Shown piece by piece: positions 1-7,868 of a stretch of DNA of 20,746 nt. Below the pieces are notes generated by a model that was not told where the DNA came from, ran no database searches, and saw only the letters and a list, made by a program, of their open reading frames with translations. Each line of letters starts with the position of its first letter. Positions within the stretch are counted from its first letter, which is position 1. The stretch comes from CAYGBW01 sp964348185 (GTDB lineage: Bacteria; Desulfobacterota; BSN033; WVXP01). The stretch lies in NCBI GenBank assembly GCA_964348185.1, contig CAYGBW010000006.1:1-20746 (forward strand), in the 5' to 3' direction. Made by a program: the position numbers and the translations under genes.

Positions 1-187
1 CGCAGACAAAAGCCTTATTATCGATTACAAAAACCCCAAGGTTCTTCGATATTTTATCACGGAGCGAGGGAAAATCATTCCAAGGCGGATTTCGGGTAAC
101 TGCGCCCGGCATCAGCGCGAAATAACCACGGCGATCAAAAGGGCAAGGAATATTGCGATTCTTCCCTTCACCACTGTAACCAGATAA
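1..187 (+). CDS. rpsR: 30S ribosomal protein bS18, 3' part (5' end outside window)
   Basis: Reading from base 2 gives 61 residues ending in TAA at 185-187. They match the C-terminal two thirds of bS18: a YKNPKVLRYF-like segment, then RRISGNCARHQRE and a basic helix ending in AILPFTT. This protein binds 16S rRNA on the platform of the small subunit, next to bS6. The start codon lies upstream of the window. The following genes (DUF2232 protein, rplI, dnaB) are the usual neighbours of rpsR in Deltaproteobacteria, so this is probably the middle of an rpsF-rpsR-rplI operon. The gap to the next start is only about 20 bases, so cotranscription is likely. Identification is by direct reading of the conserved core and is very secure. 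Confidence 0.95.
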   Translation, partial: ADKSLIIDYKNPKVLRYFITERGKIIPRRISGNCARHQREITTAIKRARNIAILPFTTVTR

Positions 188-208
188 TATCGCCAACTCC
201 GTGGGTTG

Positions 209-1174
209 ATGGAAATGGACACCAAGCGCTTCCTCTTCCACCTCCTGCTCGCCACCGGGGTGGTGGTGATCATCTTTCTAACCTCCCTTCAGGTACCCCT
301 TGCGGGAGTGGTGACAAGTGTTCTCACACCCCTTCCCGTTATGGTTTTGTGCCACCTCTGGGGCTTAGGGGGAGGGATCCTGATGGTCCTCACCGCAACT
401 CTGGTCATATCGGCCGTATTGAATCTTTTTCTCGGGGTGATTTTTTTCACCGAGTTCGGTCTCCTCGGTATTCTGTTGTATCACTATCTGGTGAGGAAAG
501 GACGACCGTGGGATCATGGGATCCTCCTGTCATCCCTGATCGTCCTGGGCATTTCGGCCTTCTTGGTTGCGGCTTACGGCATGGCGACTTCTTCGAATTT
601 GATCGATTGGATGAGGGAAGAGATTCGCGAAATGGGTCGGGGTATTCTACATCTCTACCCTGTGGAAGAGACAAAGGATCAGTCCCCCTGGATAACCTCA
701 GAGAGATTTACAGAAATCCTTCTGCCAATCTCCCCCGCTCTGATTATCCTCACGATCTGGTTTCAAGGTATCGTTAGCGTGGCTCTTTTTGCACGGATCA
801 CAAGCCGTGCGGCTTCTGGCAAAGGCCGAATCACGGTGAGACCCGAGGTCCCCACCTGGATCTGTCCTGACAAGGCCGTATGGGGAGGAATTGTAGGGGG
901 CATCCTGATCTTAACAAAGATACCCCTTCTTAGGACAGTCGGAATCAACACGGTGATTCTTCTGCTCGGTATTTACTTCCTACAGGGCATCGCGATTGTT
1001 TCCTTCTTCTTCAAAAAGAAGAATGTCCCCCTCGGGTTTCGGGTGATAGGCTATACATCAATCGGCATCATCCAGTTCCTCCCCTTGCTCGTAACCGGGC
1101 TGGGACTTTTTGATGTGTGGATCGATTTTCGAAGACTGAGACCCCGCGTCGAGGCGCAAAAAAAGAATCCATGA
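209..1174 (+). CDS. DUF2232 (YybS-like) multi-pass membrane protein
   Basis: A 321-residue, strongly hydrophobic protein with about eight predicted membrane helices spread over its length. A short charged region of about residues 130-160 lies between helices, and the C-terminal tail is basic. Size, topology and its place between rpsR and rplI fit the DUF2232/YybS family, which often sits in this operon in Deltaproteobacteria and Firmicutes. The biochemical function is unknown; some relatives are annotated as possible transporter membrane components, but nothing here shows a substrate. ATG at 209 was chosen; a TTG at 206 and an ATG at 215 are in frame, and none has a strong ribosome binding site. 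The stop is 35 bases before the rplI start, so the genes are probably cotranscribed. Family call is from topology and context rather than a diagnostic motif. Confidence 0.75.
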   Translation: MEMDTKRFLFHLLLATGVVVIIFLTSLQVPLAGVVTSVLTPLPVMVLCHLWGLGGGILMVLTATLVISAVLNLFLGVIFFTEFGLLGILLYHYLVRKGRPWDHGILLSSLIVLGISAFLVAAYGMATSSNLIDWMREEIREMGRGILHLYPVEETKDQSPWITSERFTEILLPISPALIILTIWFQGIVSVALFARITSRAASGKGRITVRPEVPTWICPDKAVWGGIVGGILILTKIPLLRTVGINTVILLLGIYFLQGIAIVSFFFKKKNVPLGFRVIGYTSIGIIQFLPLLVTGLGLFDVWIDFRRLRPRVEAQKKNP

Positions 1175-1209
1175 CGATTCGCAGCAGCCATGGAAGAAAG
1201 GGGATGAAC

Positions 1210-1653
1210 ATGGAAGTGATTCTCTTGGAAGAGCATCCCTCCCTTGGGAAGATTGGGGATCTGGTGAAGGTAGCGGATGGATATGCTCGAAATTTTCTGA
1301 TTCCCAAAAGGAAAGCGGTCCAAGCCACCCCCAAGAAGTTGAAAGCACTGGAGCACGAGAAACGCCTTGTTCAGGACTTCCTTGAGAAGTCTGTGAGGGA
1401 GGCGGAGAAGCTGGCCAAGCGTCTTGAGGACTATTCGTGCACCATCTCGAAATCGGTTGGTGAGAGCGGGAAGCTCTTCGGGGCCGTGACATCGATGGAG
1501 ATCGAACAGAATCTCCTGGACAACGGGTTCAAAATAGAGCGGAAAAACATACTGCTGGACGAGCCCATCAAGAGTCTCGGAATCTACACGGTTCCCATCA
1601 AACTCCAGCCCAAAGTCACGGCCAACCTTAAAGTGTGGGTCGTGAAGGAGTAG
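1210..1653 (+). CDS. rplI: 50S ribosomal protein bL9
   Basis: A 147-residue protein, the normal length for bL9 (149 in E. coli). The N-terminal RNA-binding domain begins MEVILLEEHPSLGKIGDL and carries the family signature GYARNFLIP at residues 24-32. A long charged connecting helix follows (about residues 40-75), then the C-terminal domain containing a SGKLFGAVTS motif. bL9 binds 23S rRNA near the L1 stalk and helps keep the reading frame. An open frame extends upstream to 1117, but ATG 1210 fits the family N-terminus and has an AAAGGGG Shine-Dalgarno sequence at 1197-1203 six bases before it. ATG 1204 is in frame but sits too close to that site. The gene lies in the classical rpsR-(DUF2232)-rplI-dnaB order. 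Confidence 0.97.
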   Translation: MEVILLEEHPSLGKIGDLVKVADGYARNFLIPKRKAVQATPKKLKALEHEKRLVQDFLEKSVREAEKLAKRLEDYSCTISKSVGESGKLFGAVTSMEIEQNLLDNGFKIERKNILLDEPIKSLGIYTVPIKLQPKVTANLKVWVVKE

Positions 1654-1879
1654 AACCCAAGGGCCCAGTTCCAATGGGAAGAGAGGAATCCAGCAATGCT
1701 CGAATGATGGGTTAGAAGGGGGGATTCCCCCGATCTGGGGAGTGCTCCTAAATCGGTCCACGAGGATAGTCTGAACCCACGATAGAAAGGCAGCTATGAT
1801 TCCAATAATTTGCAGTGATTTCAAGAGGCATCCCTGATCACCCTGTGATGGGGGAGGATTCTTCTCCTGGAGACATCCC

Positions 1880-3232
1880 ATGGAAGAGACGATACGCCAT
1901 AAGCTTCCTCCTCAAAACATCGAAGCCGAGCAATCGATATTGGGGGGGATTCTCATTGAAAACAGCGCGCTCAACCGGGTCTTGGAAATCCTGACCTACG
2001 AGGACTTTTATCGGGACTCCCATCAGAGAATCTTCAGCGCCTTGGTGGATCTCTCCGAGAAAAATGAGCCCGCGGATCTCATCACGATCACCAACAAATT
2101 GAAAAGCAGCAACCTTCTGGAGGATGTGGGAGGTCCTTCTTACCTCGCTTCCCTGATCGATATGGTTCCCACCGCGGCCAACATCGAATACTATGCTCGG
2201 ATTGTGAAAGAAAAGGCCACCCTGAGGAAACTGATTGACGTTGCCACACAGATCATCACCCAGAGCTACAGTGACAGCGGAGACATCGACACGTTCCTCG
2301 ATGAGGCCGAACAGGCGATATTCAGGATCTCGGAAAACAAGGTCAAGCCCTCCTTTTACCCCATGAAGGATATGGTCAAGGAGAGTTTTAAGACCATTGA
2401 GAGACTCTTCGAAAGAAAGGAATTGATCACGGGGGTTCCTTCAGGATTCAAGGACGTCGACCGGCTGACAGCCGGGTTTCAAAAGTCAGATTTCATCATC
2501 GTAGCGGGAAGACCCAGCATGGGAAAAACATCCTTCTGCTTGGATCTCTCCAGATATGCCGCCTTGGAAGCCGAAGTTCCTGTGGCTATTTTCTCTCTAG
2601 AGATGTCCAAAGAGCAATTGGCCCTCCGCATGCTCTGTTCGGAGGCCAGGGTGGAGGCGCAGAAACTCAGAACCGGCTTTCTCAGAGAAAGCGATTGGCC
2701 CAAGCTGACGCTGGCCGCTGGCAATTTATCTGATGCGCCGATCTTTATCGACGACACGGCCGCCATTTCGGTACTGGAATTGCGGGCAAAGGCCAGGCGC
2801 CTCAAGGCGGACCACAATCTGGGGCTGATAATCATAGACTACCTCCAACTGATGAAAGGTCGGGGAAAGGTTGAAAGGAGGGAGCAGGAAATCTCAGAAA
2901 TCTCCAGATCCCTGAAAGCCCTGGCCAAGGAACTCTCCATCCCTGTCATTGCCATTTCCCAACTCAGTCGTCGCACTGAAGACAGACCCAGGCAGAGGCC
3001 TCAATTGGCTGATCTCAGGGAATCTGGGGCCATCGAGCAGGATGCCGATGTGATCCTGTTCATTTACCGGGAAGAGTTCTACAGGGAGGACACCCCCAAC
3101 AAGGGGGTGGCGGAGGTCATCATCGGAAAACAGCGCAACGGTCCTACAGGAACGATTGAATTGACTTTCTTGAAAGAATTTACCACCTTCAAGGATATCT
3201 ACCGGGGAGAAATAGCCAACGGGACGCCTTAG
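1880..3232 (+). CDS. dnaB: Replicative DNA helicase DnaB
   Basis: A 450-residue protein, typical of the ring-shaped hexameric helicase that unwinds DNA ahead of the replisome. The N-terminal domain starts with PPQNIEAEQSILGG and covers about residues 8-110, where DnaG primase docks. A linker helix region follows, then a RecA-like ATPase domain from about residue 185. Walker A is GRPSMGKT at residues 210-217 (K216). A Walker B-like segment LIIIDYLQLM and the conserved ISQLSRR and DLRESGAIEQDAD stretches follow. No intein or insertion interrupts it. ATG 1880 has GGAG at 1869-1872. A gap of 226 bases separates it from rplI, so it may have its own promoter, although none is convincing. It is followed after 87 bases by pgsA on the same strand. 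Confidence 0.97.
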   Translation: MEETIRHKLPPQNIEAEQSILGGILIENSALNRVLEILTYEDFYRDSHQRIFSALVDLSEKNEPADLITITNKLKSSNLLEDVGGPSYLASLIDMVPTAANIEYYARIVKEKATLRKLIDVATQIITQSYSDSGDIDTFLDEAEQAIFRISENKVKPSFYPMKDMVKESFKTIERLFERKELITGVPSGFKDVDRLTAGFQKSDFIIVAGRPSMGKTSFCLDLSRYAALEAEVPVAIFSLEMSKEQLALRMLCSEARVEAQKLRTGFLRESDWPKLTLAAGNLSDAPIFIDDTAAISVLELRAKARRLKADHNLGLIIIDYLQLMKGRGKVERREQEISEISRSLKALAKELSIPVIAISQLSRRTEDRPRQRPQLADLRESGAIEQDADVILFIYREEFYREDTPNKGVAEVIIGKQRNGPTGTIELTFLKEFTTFKDIYRGEIANGTP

Positions 3233-3319
3233 GCGGCAGGGACCATCCGCCTTCCATGAGGTCTATTCCCTCTCCCATTGCGAGGTTCTCGTCGATGAAT
3301 AAGGGAGCAACAACGATCA

Positions 3320-3862
3320 TTGTCTATGCTTAACATTCCAAACACCCTAACAATCCTGCGGGTTCTCCTGATTCCCGGCTTTGTCATTTTGCTTATGGAT
3401 CGTCACTATGGATGGGCTCTGACGATTTTTGTCATTGCGGGCCTTACCGATGGGCTCGATGGCCCTATTGCCCGGATTACCCACCAAAGAACGAACCTGG
3501 GGGCCTACCTCGATCCCATCGCGGACAAACTCCTGCTTGTATCCGCCTTTGTCACCCTGGCCATCCTCAAGGTCATCCCCAGTTGGCTTGCCGTTGTTGT
3601 CATAACGCGGGATGTGATCATCTCCCTGGGATTTACCCTCCTCTTTCTTATGGATCGCAAGCCGGAGATCAAGCCAACCGCCTTCAGCAAGGTCAACACG
3701 GTGGTCCAGGTCTTGACAATTGCCATCGTCCTCTTCTCGAAAGTGGAGGTTTCTTTCTCCCGTTTCGTGCCGGCAATGATTTGGGCCGTAGCCTGCACGA
3801 CCATCCTGACGGGCTTGCAGTACATTTACCTCGGGACTCGCATGACGGACGGGACAGATTAG
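3320..3862 (+). CDS. pgsA: CDP-diacylglycerol-glycerol-3-phosphate 3-phosphatidyltransferase (PGP synthase)
   Basis: A 180-residue integral membrane enzyme that makes phosphatidylglycerophosphate from CDP-diacylglycerol and glycerol-3-phosphate, the committed step to phosphatidylglycerol and cardiolipin. The CDP-alcohol phosphatidyltransferase motif is complete: D44-x2-D47-G48-x2-A51-R52-x8-G61-x3-D65-x3-D69. About five or six membrane helices flank it. The N-terminus LNIPNTLTILRVLLIP is typical of PgsA rather than of PssA. The start is uncertain. TTG 3320 is 12 bases after AGGGAG (3302-3307), while ATG 3326 gives the more family-like N-terminus but is 18 bases from it; the difference is two residues. 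The gene ends facing murJ, which comes from the other strand. Confidence 0.93.
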   Translation: MSMLNIPNTLTILRVLLIPGFVILLMDRHYGWALTIFVIAGLTDGLDGPIARITHQRTNLGAYLDPIADKLLLVSAFVTLAILKVIPSWLAVVVITRDVIISLGFTLLFLMDRKPEIKPTAFSKVNTVVQVLTIAIVLFSKVEVSFSRFVPAMIWAVACTTILTGLQYIYLGTRMTDGTD

Positions 3863-4003
3863 AACGCCAGAGCGTTGATCCCTGGGGCTAACCCACATCA
3901 AGAACAGACCTCGGAAAACTGAATCAAATCCAGACCCCGATCGAGACCATGGCGGCCGTGGAAATGGCAAAAACCGCACCCTGTCCCCCGATCATATCCG
4001 TCG

Positions 4004-5614
4004 TCACAGCGATTCGCGATCAGACGATTTCGTAACAGCCTCTGAGGCTTTTCCCCCGACCTTTCTCCTGAGCATTGAAACCAGGAAAAGGGCCTCTTCC
4101 GACCTGACCAGCAGGCTTGCGCCCATGTATGTGAGCGTCCCTGCGAGGATGCAAATCGCCAGGACGATTGCGTGGTATAGGGAGGGGTTTCCTTCACCCC
4201 ATTCTCCCAAACGACTCAATCGAAGAACAACCCAGCTCATCGGCAGGCTGGCAAGAAGGGTCCGAAAGAGGGAGTGAAGGATCTTGGTCCAGCCGAGGGC
4301 ACCGATCTTTTTCGCCATCAGTGCCGTGAGAAGCAAAAAATTCAATGTTGCTGCCAGGGAGTTCGCCAGTGCTAGTCCGGAATGTTTGAGGGGAAACATC
4401 AAGAGGAGTCCGAGTAACACGTTGCCGATCAGGGCAAGGACCGCGACCTTGACGGGAGACCGCATGTCTTGGAGCGCAAAAAAAGCTGGCGCCACAATTC
4501 TCGCTCCGGCGATAGCCCACAGTCCAACGGCGTAGAACAGAAGTGCCTGAGCCGTCATAAGGGTCTTTTGAAAATCGAAGGCTCCTCTCTGAAACAGAAG
4601 ATGGATGGTCGGAACTCTGAGGACGATCAACCCGATCGTCGCGGGAATCGTCAGAAAAAAGACAAGTCGAATCGAGAACGCGAGGGTGTCCCGGAATTCA
4701 CTGGACCGCTTCTGGGTCACGAGCCTTGAAAAGCTTGGCAAAGCCGCTGTCCCCAGGGCTACAGCGAATATACCCAGGGGAAATTCAATCAGCCGGTAGG
4801 CAAAATAGAGAAAGGATATACTCCCTTCTTTCAGAAGAGAGGCCAGGATCGTGCTGACGAAGATGTTTATTTGGGCGACCGCAGTTCCCAACACCCCGGG
4901 GAGCATCAGCCCACCGATCTTTCTAATCCCTGGATGGGACCAAAAATGAAAGCTCGGCCGCAACCCGATGCCTTTTTTGATGAGAAAAGGAATCTGAAAG
5001 AGGAGTTGGGCAGTTCCTCCCACAACAACACCCAGGGCCAACGCCATGACAGGTGGAGATATCTGGCGGAACAGAAGGAAGGCGCTGGCGATCATCGAAA
5101 TGTTCAGCAGGGCCGGGGCCAGTGCAGGAGCCGTAAAATGGCCGAAAGTGTTTAGAACACCCATGGACAGGGCAACCAGACCGATAAAGAACAGATAGGG
5201 GAAAACGATCCGAATCAGTGAAACGGTCAGACGGAACTTTTCCGGATCCGTGAATCCAGGGGCGATGACTCGAACCACCCAAGGGGCAAAGACGATGCCC
5301 AAGAGGCTGGCACCTGCGAGGAGGATAGAGAGGAGGGTAAAGGCTCCATTGACAAGATCCCGCCAGTCCTCCTCTTCCCTATGTTCCACATATTCCGAAA
5401 AAACCGGGATAAAGGAGACCGTCAGAGACCCCTCCCCAAAAAGCCGCCTCAGGGTGTTAGGGATTCTGAAGGCCACAAAGAAAGCATCGGTTGCCATGCC
5501 TGCTCCGAAAAAATAGGCGATCACCATGTCCCGAAGATAGCCCAAGATCCGGCTGAAAAAAGTGGCCGCCCCAACAACGCCTGTGGCCGCTGCGATTTTC
5601 TCTCTTTCAGACAT
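4004..5614 (-). CDS. murJ: Lipid II flippase MurJ
   Basis: A 536-residue polytopic protein with roughly fourteen membrane helices, slightly longer than E. coli MurJ (511). It moves lipid-linked peptidoglycan precursor across the inner membrane. Family features are FFSRILGYLRDMVIAYFFG near the N-terminus, the RRLFGEGS...SFIPVFSEY segment of the first cytoplasmic region, and repeated GxxxP-type helices of the MOP superfamily. The C-terminal 30 residues are hydrophilic and basic. ATG 5614 (MSEREKIAAATG) was chosen, with GGGAAG about nine bases upstream; a TTG nine codons earlier has no ribosome binding site. It is divergent from rpsT across about 160 bases and convergent with pgsA, so it appears to be a single-gene unit. 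Confidence 0.95.
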   Translation of the reverse strand: MSEREKIAAATGVVGAATFFSRILGYLRDMVIAYFFGAGMATDAFFVAFRIPNTLRRLFGEGSLTVSFIPVFSEYVEHREEEDWRDLVNGAFTLLSILLAGASLLGIVFAPWVVRVIAPGFTDPEKFRLTVSLIRIVFPYLFFIGLVALSMGVLNTFGHFTAPALAPALLNISMIASAFLLFRQISPPVMALALGVVVGGTAQLLFQIPFLIKKGIGLRPSFHFWSHPGIRKIGGLMLPGVLGTAVAQINIFVSTILASLLKEGSISFLYFAYRLIEFPLGIFAVALGTAALPSFSRLVTQKRSSEFRDTLAFSIRLVFFLTIPATIGLIVLRVPTIHLLFQRGAFDFQKTLMTAQALLFYAVGLWAIAGARIVAPAFFALQDMRSPVKVAVLALIGNVLLGLLLMFPLKHSGLALANSLAATLNFLLLTALMAKKIGALGWTKILHSLFRTLLASLPMSWVVLRLSRLGEWGEGNPSLYHAIVLAICILAGTLTYMGASLLVRSEEALFLVSMLRRKVGGKASEAVTKSSDRESL

Positions 5615-5685
5615 AGGAACCGGCTTCCCAACCCAATCCAAAAGGGATTAGATGAAAATCGAAAGGCTTTTTCTTCCCATGTCCT

Positions 5686-5710
5686 GGGGCCACCCAACCG
5701 TGTGGGCCCC
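5686..5710. repeat. Inverted repeat abutting the rpsT -35 box
   Basis: GGGGCCAC at 5686-5693 pairs with GTGGGCCCC at 5702-5710, leaving one unpaired G and a loop of eight bases. The right arm ends on the base before the TTGACA of the rpsT promoter. It lies between the divergent murJ and rpsT genes. It could be a regulator site or the stem of a hairpin; there is no T tract on either side, so a terminator is unlikely. Function is unknown. Confidence 0.35.
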
Positions 5711-5740
5711 TTGACACGGCCCATTCAAACGTGGTAAAAA
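5711..5740 (+). promoter_or_regulatory. Sigma-70 type promoter for rpsT
   Basis: TTGACA at 5711-5716 is a perfect -35 box. TAAAAA at 5735-5740 lies 18 bases later and matches four of six positions of TATAAT. Transcription would start near 5747, giving a leader of about 28 bases that contains the GGGGAGG ribosome binding site of rpsT. Confidence 0.6.
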
Positions 5741-5774
5741 GACCATCTGTGAGAACCGAAGGGGAGGTTTACCA

Positions 5775-6044
5775 TTGGCAACTCATAAGTCAGCTGTGAA
5801 ACGAATTCGACAGAACGAGAGAAACCGAGAGCGCAACGTTCGCAAAAGATCTCTGGTCAAGTCTCGGGTGAAGAAACTCAGGGAGGCTATCCAGGCCAAG
5901 GACGTGGAGAAGGCAAAGGAGGCCCTTCCCGACGTAATCCGCGAAATCAACAAGTCACGGTCAAGTGGGGTTCTCCACAAAAAGACAGCATCCAGAAAAA
6001 TCTCCAGACTCACAAAGGAATTCCATGCCCTGGAGGGTTCCTGA
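5775..6044 (+). CDS. rpsT: 30S ribosomal protein bS20
   Basis: An 89-residue, very basic protein beginning MATHKSAVKRIRQNERNRERN, the typical bS20 N-terminus. Three long helices follow, with the conserved SSGVLHKKTASRKISRL segment near the C-terminus. It binds 16S rRNA at the base of the body. The start codon is TTG at 5775, fixed by the family N-terminus and by GGGGAGG at 5761-5767, seven bases before it. E. coli rpsT also begins with UUG, and there the weak start is part of translational autoregulation by free S20, so similar control is possible here. It is monocistronic, between divergent murJ and convergent holA. A 7-base stem (GAAAGAA 6074-6080, TTCTTTC 6088-6094) lies about 30 bases after the stop but has no T tract. 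Confidence 0.96.
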   Translation: MATHKSAVKRIRQNERNRERNVRKRSLVKSRVKKLREAIQAKDVEKAKEALPDVIREINKSRSSGVLHKKTASRKISRLTKEFHALEGS

Positions 6045-6270
6045 GACCTCTCAGTCAATCCAGAAAGCATCCTGAAAGAATTCGATCTTCTTTCCAAGAT
6101 GGGCGGTAATCCCTCTTTTGAGCCCTTAGCTCCACACCCCATCATTTCCAGAGCTTCGAGAATTCGGCCAGTCCATAACAAAAGGGGCGGCCCTGGGCGT
6201 CAGCATATCGCCTGTTTTCCCTGATTCTGCTGATGGCTGACGGCTGAATGCCTCCATCAACAAGCCCCCT

Positions 6271-7260
6271 TCAATGGCAGATAGAAATGACGAGATTCTC
6301 CAGCAAAACCCGCTTCGATGTGCTCCGGCTCTTGAGGGCCAAATCGGTTTCCAAGACACGCCGATAGTCCTCAGCGAGGTCCTGGAAAGTGAAGTTCTTC
6401 AATTGGGCAAGTAAACCCGGGAGAAAATAACCGGGTATGCCGAGGGCCTTTCCAATGTCCCGGTCCCGCTTTCCGAGAGATCGCATCTCCTTGGCCATCC
6501 AGATGAGACGAAACTGTCTCACCATCATGGTCAAGATCCTCAAGTGGGGCTCTCCGCTTTCCAGCATCTGATCCAGGATCCTCAAGGCATCTGGGCAGTT
6601 CTTCATTCCCAGCGCCCGAGTCAGGTCGAAAACCGTATGGATTCTGACACGAGAAATAACCGCCTCCACGTCATCGACGCCAATTTCCTTCCGCTCCCCA
6701 GTGTAGGAAGCGAGCTTGTCCAGTTCCTGATAGATTTCTCCCAGGTGACTGCCCACCAATTCCCGCATCACATCGGCTGCCTCTGAGGATATCTCTTTCC
6801 CCATTTGTTTTGCACCTGCGAAAATGTATCGAGTCAAAGCACTTCCACCGGGATGGGGGAAAGAGACCACCCTGCCCTTCTTTTCGAGCACCTTGAGATG
6901 TCCCTTCCATGGGCCCGGACTCTCCCCCACGAGAATCAGACAGGTGGTGGGTGACGGTTTCTCGCAGTAGGGGATCAAGACCTTTACCTGGTTCGGGGTG
7001 AACAGGTGAGCATCCTTGACAAGAACAACTCGCCATGGGGCCATCATCGGGAGGGTCTTGGCCGCGTTGACGATTCGATCGGGTGAGGTTTCGCTTCCAA
7101 GGAACAGGTCATAATTGAAATCCCTCATTTTAGGCGTCAGACACAGGGATCGGATCCGCTTTTGCGCCTCGTCCACGAGAAAGGTCTCCTCCCCGTGAAA
7201 AAAATACAGGGGGAGAATCTTACCTCTCTCGAGTTCTTTCTCCAGCTCGAATGGGTTCAT
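6271..7260 (-). CDS. holA: DNA polymerase III, delta subunit
   Basis: A 329-residue protein close to the length of E. coli HolA (343). It begins MNPFELEKELERGKILPLYFFHGEETFLVDEA, which fits the family pattern of a YLLHG(D/E)E-type strand leading into an AAA+ like module lacking a Walker A loop. Conserved later pieces are the RVVLVKDAHLF segment at about residue 77, a HLGEIYQELDKL helix, and a C-terminal helical collar with LRILTMMVRQFRLIW. Delta is the wrench of the clamp loader that opens the beta sliding clamp. It is the last gene of the leuS-lptE-holA group, 41 bases after lptE, a common order in Proteobacteria. GGGGG lies about 11 bases before the ATG. Its last part faces rpsT across 226 bases that hold no gene I can support. 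Confidence 0.93.
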   Translation of the reverse strand: MNPFELEKELERGKILPLYFFHGEETFLVDEAQKRIRSLCLTPKMRDFNYDLFLGSETSPDRIVNAAKTLPMMAPWRVVLVKDAHLFTPNQVKVLIPYCEKPSPTTCLILVGESPGPWKGHLKVLEKKGRVVSFPHPGGSALTRYIFAGAKQMGKEISSEAADVMRELVGSHLGEIYQELDKLASYTGERKEIGVDDVEAVISRVRIHTVFDLTRALGMKNCPDALRILDQMLESGEPHLRILTMMVRQFRLIWMAKEMRSLGKRDRDIGKALGIPGYFLPGLLAQLKNFTFQDLAEDYRRVLETDLALKSRSTSKRVLLENLVISICH

Positions 7261-7301
7261 GGAACGACCAACCCCCTTGGCGATGAATCGATGGTCGGCT
7301 T

Positions 7302-7823
7302 TCAGAACCCCTCCACGATCAAGTCGTGAATGAGTTCAGCCAGTTGCCGTGCAATCTCCTCGATGGCCAGACGCTTTCTCCCCTCGTTTGTCTGAACATC
7401 CGAAGTTACCCGATATTCTTGATTATCCTGCAGTGAAGGGACACTCCAGAGAACCTCACCCGTATCGACGCGTCGAAGGGTCAACCCCACGGTCACCTGG
7501 ACTCGATACTCCAGGGCCAAGCCTCCCACATCATATGCGGTGGAAAAAATGGAGAATGCCTCGATACTCCCCTCGAGAACGCTGTCGGCCTGTTTCTCGG
7601 GTACAACCGGAAGGCGCCCCTCCAGATTGAACTCCCTTATGGTCGCCCGGGTGAAGGCATTCTCAATCCCGGCTTCCAGGGTTCTGTTTGCCATAGTTGG
7701 AATCGCAACGGTTCGAATTTCCTTTGGGAGTGAGGTCTCCTTCCCCTCAAGCCTGTACCCGCATCCCCAGAGTCCCAAAAGCAGAAAGCACCCGGTCAGA
7801 ACGGCCTTTGTCCCTCGATTCAT
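7302..7823 (-). CDS. lptE: LPS-assembly lipoprotein LptE
   Basis: A 173-residue secreted lipoprotein. The N-terminus has two basic residues, a hydrophobic stretch LTGCFLLLGLWG, and a lipobox ending at C21 (LWGC; Trp at -2 is unusual but the site is otherwise well placed). The mature part starts GYRLEGKETSLPKEIRTVAIP, the hallmark of the LptE/RlpB family, and continues with the SVLEGSIEAF and ALEYRVQVTV strands. LptE plugs the LptD barrel in the outer membrane and helps deliver lipopolysaccharide to the surface, so the organism is a diderm with LPS-type export. The ATG has GAGGA about eight bases upstream. It lies 45 bases downstream of leuS and 41 upstream of holA, consistent with one transcript. 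Confidence 0.92.
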   Translation of the reverse strand: MNRGTKAVLTGCFLLLGLWGCGYRLEGKETSLPKEIRTVAIPTMANRTLEAGIENAFTRATIREFNLEGRLPVVPEKQADSVLEGSIEAFSIFSTAYDVGGLALEYRVQVTVGLTLRRVDTGEVLWSVPSLQDNQEYRVTSDVQTNEGRKRLAIEEIARQLAELIHDLIVEGF

Positions 7824-7868
7824 TTCCCCGTCCTCACGGGAGTCCGCTGGAACAAGTCTCCACCGAGA

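Noticed and set aside
1718..1731. GGGGG-ATT-CCCCC hairpin between rplI and dnaB as a terminator
   Set aside because: No T tract follows, and the gap is short with dnaB usually in the same operon.
1771..1800. CTGAAC-18-TATGAT as a dnaB promoter
   Set aside because: The -10 is good but the -35 matches only three positions; too weak to call.
3863..3876. AACGC-CAGA-GCGTT hairpin right after the pgsA stop as a terminator
   Set aside because: Only five base pairs and no T tract on either strand.
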